Shown: one piece after another, positions 56,623 through 64,000 of the stretch
Layout of the letters: each line of letters opens with the position of its first letter
Position numbering within the stretch: position 1 is the first letter of the stretch
Assembly (NCBI GenBank): GCA_011319805.1
Contig: SJRY01000245.1
Coordinates: 620,001 to 684,000, forward strand
Length of the DNA stretch: 64,000 nt
Reading direction: 5' to 3'
From: Macrocybe gigantea
Lineage: Eukaryota > Basidiomycota > Agaricomycetes > Agaricales > Callistosporiaceae
Made by a program: the position numbers and the translations under genes
The notes under the pieces: model-generated
Told to the model about the DNA's origin: nothing
The model's database searches: none
Seen by the model: the letters and a program-made list of their open reading frames with translations, nothing else

Positions 56623-57718
56623 TCATTCTCCATTCATCCGCAAGCCATTCTGTTTGAGTTCGAGATTCTTCACCTCGACTGTCCACCATATTGGTTTTGA
56701 GGTCTTGATGTAAACCTCACTCTCCCCCGGGACAAGATGGTTAGATGTAGATATTAGGCCGTCAAAAGAGGAGGGATGTTCGGCTATGATGCCAAGAGTC
56801 AGGTCGTGCCGGAAGCAGCGAAGAGAGCTCCTTCGAGGGTTTCTTACTCAGGTTCCAACGTAGTCCCCTCGTCGTCAAAATCGTTTCGTCGATGCCAACA
56901 GGTAGCAATCCACAAGTCTTTCCAAGTATGCGATGATCTATGTCAATGCAATGTTCCCCCTTTCATCATTTAGCTCGTGAGCGCCAGAAATCGAAAGAGC
57001 AAATATAACAATAATTACCGCATCGAGGACCCAGCCCACATTCTCATCCGTGACAGCAAAGACTCGCTGGCGCTTCTTGCGCAGTTTGTGTAGATAGGAC
57101 AACGTGTGTATCGTCTGGTCCAGACGACCTGTCAATCCACCTAGAAGGAGAAGTTGGTATTGCTGTCAATGCCCCATTGTCAAACTCTGAAGGAAGCCAT
57201 GCATGTGCGATGCGCACCTCGCCTCGACTCTCAGAGCATTCTTTCTCCTCGAGCGCATGAACGCATTTCATGAGGTCCGTCGAATCCTGGTCTTTGTCCT
57301 CTATGATTGGGACGCCCTGAACGCCGAATACCAGCAAGGTGTCATGCGACGCGGATGCGATAGCTGAATGATCCACTCACATGTGCAGCATAGTATTCTC
57401 GTACGTCGTCCCGCAATGAGTCGAGATCTCCTTTGATCAAGTTGGGAATATACCTGAACCGCGCACTTAACAAGAGGTCAGATGAATGGATGCATGCTAT
57501 ACTCACAATTCTCTGTGCGGATTGGTACTCAGACAATCGTACAGCCGGTTTGCGCCTCCATCGGCACAGCAATGCCACTTGGTAGAGCACCACAGGCGAT
57601 ATAGCAGATGGTAGGAGAACGGTTGATTCAGAATGATCAGTGCGCGGTCCGAAGAAGAGTCGTGGCCGTGGAGAAAATCAATGTTCCAGGAAGTCTTCAT
57701 CGTGGCAGTCTTTCTCAT
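56623..57718 (-). CDS. THI80: Thiamine pyrophosphokinase
   Basis: Transfers pyrophosphate from ATP to thiamine in the cytosol. Conserved segments in order: KWHCCADGGANRLYDCL, IPNLIKGDLDSLRDDVREYY, VPIIEDKDQDSTDLMKCVHA (Asp-rich substrate/Mg site), then GGLTGRLDQTIHTLSYLHKL, VFAVTDENVGWVLDA, and the C-terminal beta-domain (CGLLPVGIDETILTTRGLRW; FDGLISTSNHLVPGESEVYI; KPIWWTVEVK). It ends LKQNGLRMNGE (stop 56623-56625). About six short introns. Start is taken as ATG 57718 (MRKTATMKTSWNIDFL); the Met at 57700 is equally possible, and an upstream TTG frame is ignored. The motif set is complete. Confidence 0.9.
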
Positions 57719-57936
57719 GGGAACACAATCAAATTCGGACTTATTACTGACACGACCGAACAATGCAATTCACAACAAACTCAGTCCAGATCAACATCCG
57801 TTCATTGCATCTATCGATGGCTATAGTACATACGACGTATTCGAAAAGACAAGGGCATCGAAGCGTGCGTAGACAGAAGTCCGATCCACTCGAAACAACA
57901 GGTCATAAATGCAACGAAAGGGAACTCAAATCTAGT

Positions 57937-59765
57937 CAAGAAAACAAGCACTTGCCGGGACATGACACTTCATAAAAACGTTCGTGATGGTCATCACGGC
58001 CTTGGTTCCTCCGAGACCAAGTGGAGAAGCTCAGAGCACCCACAATGCCGAAGACAGCAGTGCGGTTCCCGCTCCACCAATCCGGGAATTTGGAATAACC
58101 AGCTACCCTCCATATCATCGGTCGACACAGGATCGTTGAACAACGACAGCTCTTCTTTCTTCCGACGCTTCCGGACAAGGGGCCTATCCGGTTCGACGTA
58201 ATGCGACGAGTCCTCGGAACGCAGGCTTGGTGGTGCTGAGGATCCAACGTCCATTGTCGGCATTTCAAGCTCTTCACCAGCGTCCTGGGGAGCAATGGCA
58301 AGGAGGTATCTCCAGGTCGGGTTGCAGTAATTTCGCGTGCTCGAAATATCTCGCCGCTTCTTCTCGGTCTCGGTTCCACGCCGCCGTGCCGCCCTCGACG
58401 GGATGTGATTGCAGTGGCATGCGTATTGATGATAGGCTGGAGTAGGAAGCAGACAACGAAGAGGCAGTGCCTTCGAGGTGCAGGAGCCCTGCCTCGAGAT
58501 ACAGCTGCGCCAATCCTCGTGATCCGCCAAGACACTGGGCGTTATATTCGTTCGTCCCTTTCGAGCGGCTTCTTCGGGTATCTTGATGTCAGCAGCTATA
58601 GATGCGGGCAGATAATGAGTGACGAGTCGCATTGTGGCAGACGGAACGCGGGCTTGATGCCATGAGCGCCTAATGCTCGGAATGAGGATTCCATGAAAGT
58701 CATAGTCAGAATGATGGGAACATACAAGAAGAATTCGAATGCTTCTTCCTTATCCTTCCGAATGTCCAGGAGTTCCAAGCCAGTCAGGGCTAGACTTGTT
58801 GGATCCATATTGTACTTGTTCTCTAGATCAGGGCTAGAAATAAATACGACGGAGCTGGCAATGTGGGGCGAGATTGTCTCTGGGACGGGTCCAACAATAA
58901 GAGACGGCCAGATGATCGATTGTTCTTTCTCAAGGTGCAGTGTCAAAAGCCTCCCCGACTGCGGGTGCAGTGACTCCAGAGAGGAGTACGAGGAAGCCAC
59001 GCTTCGGAATGCGTGGCCTGGCGACGTCGACCGCGAGTGCCCGCGCACAGAACGAGGTCTGAGGGGAGGAAGCGGCAGCGCACGCTCGTCTGCGGACGAA
59101 AGGGTGGGAGACGACAAAGCAGGCGAAGATACGAGATCCTCGGCCTCGGACACCTGGGCACTCTCCAGCGAGGCGGCGAAGCTGCTCGATATTTCAGGGT
59201 CGGACACAAAGGCATAAGATGACTGTGTGGACGTCGTCGAGGTCGTAGAGGTTGTCCGTTCTCGGGCAGACAATCGGTGCTCGCGTGGCTCGAGCTGCCA
59301 TACGGAGCTTGCGGTATCGACATTGGCATAGAGTCGTCCCTAGCAGAAGGACCACATGAGATCTTGGGACTGACTATATCCACAGAAATGGCTGACCTTG
59401 ACAGTAGGAGGCCGTCCTCTGACGCCCACGATAAGATAGTTCTGTTCGATCACGACCTGGATCGCAAGGCGTCACCTCCGCGCCGTTCGGTCAAGCTCAG
59501 CCAAAAAGAAGATCCGCACCACAATGTCCTCCCTCGGCGTCTCGTTAGGAATCATTAACAACACCGTAGCCTGTGCATTGGCAGAACGTGAGCGAATTCG
59601 CTCGTCAATTCGGGCTAGAGATAAGAAAAGTACCTGATCATGAGACTGGCACGCATTGGTGTCATGTCAGCGTTTTACGAGACCAATGGAAGGCCATGGG
59701 CAAAGTCTTACCTGGTGCCAAGAGTACGAATAATACGGTTGCTCGCTGAACCTATCCATGACCAT
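57937..59765 (-). CDS. CS-domain protein with C-terminal membrane anchor
   Basis: Start MVMDRFSEQPYYSYSWHQ (ATG 59765). An N-terminal CS (p23/NudC-like) fold is suggested by YSYSWHQSHDQVLFLSL, IPNETPREDIVVRI, EQNYLIVGVRGRPPTVKGRL and YANVDTASSVWQLEP, the last matching the CS-domain L-x-x-VD-xxSxW signature. A Ser/Thr-rich linker (STTSTTSTQSSYAF) follows, then PETISPHIASSVVFISSPDL and a helical segment (LALTGLELLDIRKDKEEAFE; THYLPASIAADIKIPEEAAR; LAQLYLEAGLLHLEGTASSL; REEAARYFEHAKLLQPDLEI) that reads like TPR helices. A basic KRRKKEELSLF precedes a short hydrophobic segment (AVFGIVGALSFSTW) and Arg-rich end: a probable tail anchor. The frame changes near 58275 and 58090. This looks like a conserved fungal protein of unknown role; chaperone-type function is only suggested by the CS fold. 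Confidence 0.68.
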
Positions 59766-59993
59766 AGAAAGGGGTCTCGCTGGAGGATGGTCACGACAAG
59801 AGAACAAGACGTATTTACGCGCGGCTGCCCGTCAGAGCGCTTTGCCGGACAACAGCAGACGCGCAACACGTGTCTACAAAAGTGTCGTTCGATCACATAT
59901 TGACTCGGTCCTCGGCCGTCGTTCTACAGAACCAGACAGCAAATCCGACAAAGGTATATTCAACAAAACTAGTGGTATAAATGACAGTATATG

Positions 59994-62900
59994 TTAGCAA
60001 TCTTTAGATTTAGCTGGTATCGTCGAACGCAGACTCGAGGCGATCCGCCGCATCGTGTCCTTCTCCGACTCCATGTGCTGCAGCAGCATCCCATCCAGCT
60101 TCCTCAGTGACTCCTGTGCCCTCTCGCTCAAAGGCGAGCCGTCATTTCTCCATCGAGCCGCAACTGCGGGGGCCGTCTTCGCTTCTCCAGCTGTCGCTGG
60201 TCGACGTTGTTGCGCGAACTTGTAAAAGTCCAACGTTGGGTCATGGCCCGAGTCGCTTTTACCGGCCCGCTCCACAAAGAACGAAGCCTTGACGGCGTGT
60301 TTCCGACGGGTCTTAGCTTCTGAACGCCCAAAGACATAGCACGAGAGCGGCTCTCCGTACTGCTACTGATGTACGGTGTAGAATGATTCCCAAGTCGCAT
60401 GAAGGGAGCCTTCGGCGGCGTCGCGACATTCGAGTACGTCCGGTTGCGCGCGGGAAGGAAGGCTGCTGGAGGTGATTCATCCTCACTCTCACTCGACGAG
60501 GAATCGAGGTCGTCCATGGCATTCGGCTGCGACTGGATGGTGTCAAAAAATGACGTTGGCGAAGTCGGTCCCGGGCCTGAGTGCAAAGCCCTAGAAGCAG
60601 CTGAAACTTCAAGAGATAACGAAGGCCGGCTTCGCTCCCGATCCAGCTGTATTTCGGACGCCGGAAGTGGTGGAGTCGTGGGTTCGGGCGCGACGATTAA
60701 GAGAGTTTCATCTTCTGTTTCTGGTACAGTTCGCTCAGGTATTTCTGGTTGCGGAATCAAAGCTTGATAACGGAAAGAACGTGGTGGTGGAGCCAGGGGA
60801 ACATGGCCCAAAGACGAAGATATCCTCGGAGGAGGTGACATGGCCAAATGCCGGGGAATCGGATCCGGCCTGCGCTGGTCCATGCTGCCGGGTCGGGAAG
60901 GTAAATGTAAAGAAGACGTAGGTGAGAATACATCATGATTAGGGACACCGTTAAACGCAGACATGGTAGGAGAAGGCTGGGAATACTCCGAAATCGAAGG
61001 TCGACCATTGATAGCTGATAATGAGATAGATGTTCGTGACTCTTCTTCGTTATCCAAGTACGAATCCTGCATATCAGGTCCGTCTGGGTCCTCCCTACTT
61101 GTCTCGAAAGAGGTATCACCCGTCGTGTTCTGTGCCGAAGAAGCCCGAGAAGACAACGCAAGCCTCGTCTCTATAGGAGGTGGTGTCAGGACGAATTGCG
61201 CTCTGTCTGCATCGTCTAAAGTGGAGGAGGATGTGACTTTTCTTAACGAATGGACGGAAGAGGCAGACGAGGCCAGAGGGCGGGTGCGCGGCTCGGGGCC
61301 AGGAAGTTCAGTCTGAGATAGGGAGTAGAGGGGATTAATCAGATACTTGCGCGGCGGCGGTGTCAAAGGCGTCAGCGGACCGGAAGGTGTATCAGCGCGC
61401 GGAAGAAAGCTCGTGGGACGACCTATGTCTAGTAGAGCAAGTGTCTTTTCGCCTTTGGCAGGTCGGTCCGAAAATGCAGACTTCTGGCTTTGACTTGACT
61501 GCTTGCGTCTAAGGGAAGGAGCCGAAGACACGTCCGACAACCTGGGATTGCTGATAATGCGCTGTTCCAACGCCCGCTTCGTAGCAGCAACCTGACCACG
61601 AGACGTTGGTCGAGTGCTTTGACCCGGCGCAGGTGATGTTGGCTGAGGCGAAGCAGACGGTGGAGTAGGGCGAAACATTGAGAAGGATGAAATATCGGGG
61701 GAGGTCGATTCCAAGGAGTGGTGAACGGCTTCGTGAAGCAGCGCTTTCCGCCAGTCATCGTCTGCGTCGTACGATGTGGACATATTTAGGCTGTTCGGAG
61801 GTGGCAAACGGTCCGCCAAAAGGGCCGCGCCGACGGAGTCCTGGACACCCAAGCCATGGAGCGCAGACGTCTGGACAGCAAAAGGGTACTTTGATGACGG
61901 TGGTGGCAGATCGACAGCATCTGTCGGGTCGATCACATCATCAAAGAACTCCTGTCTGCTATTCTGTGACTCTTGGTCGCGTCGACCGCCCCGGATCTTC
62001 ATCTCCTGTTCAGCCTGCTTCGCAGCTGCAGCGATATCGGACAGCTTCTCGCGCACAACAACTACGCGACCCGATCTATCACCAGGGTGTACGCGAAAGG
62101 GTAACCGGGGAACTTGGGACGATAAGCGTGGCTGAGCTTGTAAGAGGACAGAAGGGGTGATAGAATCGCCAGTCGCTCGCAAAATCGGCTTAGGAGCCGA
62201 AGGAGGAACGATGTTGGTGGGAGTCGTCGGTTTCGACCTGGATCTGCCGCGGAAGAAATCCATGAAGGTGGGCGTTGTAGCGCGAGAGGATTTCTTGTTA
62301 GCGGCGGGAGATGGAGGAGCGAGGTCAGAAGGAGAGGGCTTTGAGTGCGCTGGTGGAAGAAAGTAATTATTGTTAACGAGAAGCTTCAGCCGATATGAAA
62401 CGTCGTCTCCATCATAATCCTGACTGTCGCTGATTTCCGGGTCGTAAGAAGGTGGACCAAACCGGGAGTCCTGGCTGTCCATAGAGGCAGGATAAAGCGG
62501 AGAATCCAGCGCTGAGGTGGTGGACGTGGAGGGGGGATAAAGCGAAGACGAAGTGCCAGAGCCTTGAGTGGATACCGAATCTCGGAAATTAAAACCAGAA
62601 GGTTTATAACCCGTGAGAGAGGGGTCACGAGAGAACGCTGATGGCGGTGGTTCTGGTTGGGAGGCTGTTGGACGTATCTGCAAGCCTGACGTGTGCCGGG
62701 TCACTTTGGGCTGGAAAAAAAGTGACGGATGAATAAGGACAATAATGGGTCGACGAAGACGCGAAAAAACACGCACCGGCCTCTCGTCCCCAGCAGTGTG
62801 CGGCCGTCTCGGAACGAGAGCTTCTCTGGACCGTTTCGGAGAGACGGACGCGGTGTCAAGCGTCCCGTTTCGACGTGGAGAACGCGGGGGTTTTGGGGGC

Positions 62901-63175
62901 GATAACAAGGTTTCCTGCGGGCCGGAAGGCAAAGTGTCGGATGGGTCCTGCGTTCCATCTTCATTAGAATTATCGAGGTAAGCTAGTTCTGATACAGGAC
63001 TGCCAGGTCTGGAGCGGTTATGGGGTGACCGCGGCGAACCCGTCACAGTCCTCGACCTGGCTCTCGTCCTAGGTCGACGGGTGAGGCTGGCACCACTGGC
63101 GATGCTGGAGTTGCTAGTTTTTGAGCGAAGAGATCTCGGATGGTCGACGGCCGCTTGCAGGACGGGGTCAACCAT
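59994..63175 (-). CDS. Large Ser/Pro-rich disordered protein
   Basis: Start MVDPVLQAAVDHPRSLRSKT (ATG 63175). Nearly 1,050 residues, almost one open frame. A 66-nt GT-AG intron (about 62711-62776, gtgcgt...ttccag) happens to be divisible by three and would read through. It is low complexity throughout: Ser, Pro, Arg and Thr-rich with many SP/TP sites (SPRSPHNRSRPGSP; PPKPPRSPRRNG). Islands that look more ordered are SYRLKLLVNNNYFLPPAH, FMDFFRGRSRSK, RLPFRVHPGDRSGRVVVVRE-KLSDIAAAAKQAEQ, DDWRKALLHEAVHHSLE and the C-terminal helix SERAQESLRKLDGMLLQHME. The frame changes once near 60260, before FYKFAQQRRPATAGEA; the stop at 59994 assumes this. No domain or function recognised. It is divergent from ERG28, with 164 bp between starts. 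Confidence 0.72.
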
Positions 63176-63339
63176 CGTAGGAACCAGCGAGGAGGAGAAT
63201 ACCAAGGCACATCCCACAAACCAACTCTTGTCAATTTTGGAGACGCGATCCTATTTTCACACCAGGATTAATTATGTAATCATCATACAAGCGCTTGGCA
63301 AATTCTGTTCAACACGTTTTTTCTGTGAGAGCGAAATAA

Positions 63340-63989
63340 ATGGCGAGTGGTCTCTTGTCTTGTAAGTGTACTTTGCGGTGAATTCTGCTCAGCTTTACGG
63401 AATATGAATTCACAGATCTTCCGCAAACCGAGGGATGGCTCGCGTACTGGCAGCTATTTGTCGCCGTCACAGCAGTGTTCAACTCGGTGCAAAACTTTGT
63501 GACACTCAAACTGACGCGCAGAATCTATAACGTCCAACCGGCGTCCGGTACGATGCGTTATGGAAGGCCGTCTTTGTTATGAGCACTGACTGGAATCCTG
63601 TCATGCTCCAGTCACCCCTTTGCAAGCTCGGACGTTTGCAGTCTGGACCTTGACTTCCGCCGTGATACGCGTCTATGCAGCGTATCACATTCACGAAAAG
63701 ATGTGAGCGGTTTCATTCTCTTCTTCCTCCCGGAGCTCCTTCTGAAAGGCTATCAGTGCATACGACATGGCCATGTTCTCTTATCTCATCGCGTTTGGCC
63801 ACTTCTCGTCGGAGTGGCTCATCTTCCGCACAACGAGGCTGAGTACGGGTCTTCTACCGCCTGTTATTGTCTCTAGTGAGTCCTTCGCTCCAGAGCAGGT
63901 CGCATCAAATCCCTTACGCGTCGTATGACCTGGCAGCATCCTCGCTTATTTGGATGTTCAAGCAGTACGAGTTCTATGTCAGACGTTGA
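63340..63989 (+). CDS. ERG28: ERG28, ergosterol biosynthesis scaffold protein
   Basis: An ER membrane protein that tethers the C-4 demethylation enzymes (Erg25, Erg26, Erg27). Five exons: 63340-63361, 63416-63547, 63612-63702, 63757-63875 and 63937-63989, all in frame. The product reads MASGLLSYLPQTEGWLAYWQ, LFVAVTAVFNSVQNFVTLKL, TRRIYNVQPASVTPLQARTF, AVWTLTSAVIRVYAAYHIHE, AYDMAMFSYLIAFGHFSSEW, LIFRTTRLSTGLLPPVIVST and SSLIWMFKQYEFYVRR. Four hydrophobic segments and the PLQARTFxxWT and HFxSEWLIFRT motifs match Erg28. About 135 residues, normal for the family. The Met choice gives YLPQTEGWL, as in relatives. The stop is only 11 bp from the window end. Confidence 0.93.
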
Positions 63990-64000
63990 CTCTATCGCGA

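Noticed and set aside
62711..62776. Peptide VFSRLRRPIIVLIHPSLFFQ as an internal hydrophobic segment of the Ser/Pro-rich protein
   Set aside because: The segment has perfect GT...polypyrimidine...AG intron borders and is 66 nt long, so it reads through by chance; it is better explained as an intron.
1..64000. Prokaryote-type features (operons, Shine-Dalgarno sites, CRISPR arrays, phage or IS elements)
   Set aside because: Gene structure is spliceosomal throughout, and no spaced direct repeats or transposase motifs were seen.

Overview
The window is nuclear DNA from a basidiomycete fungus, most likely an Agaricomycete. Nearly every gene is cut by many GT-AG introns of about 50-60 nt. The gene families also fit: fungal-lineage proteins such as a DUF6534 membrane protein, a FunK1-like kinase, a Bqt4 nuclear-membrane protein, a Knh1/Kre9-like cell-surface protein and a degenerate trypsin-like protein of a type common in mushrooms. 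There are no plasmid, phage or CRISPR features. All exon structures were worked out by hand from reading frames and splice signals.

Layout, left to right. 1-5.6 kb: the 3' part of the pH-signalling gene RIM20/palA, a DM9-domain protein with a lysine-rich head, a WSS1-type DNA-protein-crosslink protease (minus strand) and a tRNA-Thr. 6-12.8 kb: one long armadillo/HEAT-repeat gene with a C-terminal membrane anchor. 13.1-17.8 kb: 6-phosphofructokinase and Bqt4. 18-20.6 kb: a broken trypsin-like gene and a gene-poor stretch. 20.6-29.5 kb: a paraoxonase-like esterase, a DUF6534 membrane protein, a protein with a C-terminal Zn2Cys6 cluster and a cation/Ca2+ exchanger. 29.8-30.2 kb: two tandem intron-containing tRNA-Tyr genes. 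30.4-37.7 kb: a very large acidic disordered protein with a repeated tryptophan/proline motif and a C-terminal CaaX box. 38-44.5 kb: Knh1-like protein, PRMT5 and an ankyrin protein. 45-51.8 kb (plus strand): PAS-GATA transcription factor, SDS22 and CCDC174. 52-60 kb (minus strand): FunK1-like kinase, kinase relic, molybdopterin synthase small subunit, thiamine pyrophosphokinase and a CS-domain/TM protein. 60-64 kb: a Ser/Pro-rich protein and, divergently, ERG28.

The genes are mostly unrelated housekeeping functions, and I see no biosynthetic or defence cluster. The most interesting signals are the CaaX-tailed repeat protein, a 15-nt microexon inside the WSS1 zinc site, and an ankyrin gene with three consecutive GC-AG introns. 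A caution applies mainly to about 7-27 kb, with scattered cases elsewhere. Several otherwise well-conserved genes there, above all phosphofructokinase, carry many one-base deletions, mostly in or beside short homopolymers. These look more like consensus sequence errors than biology, and gene models there should be treated as provisional.
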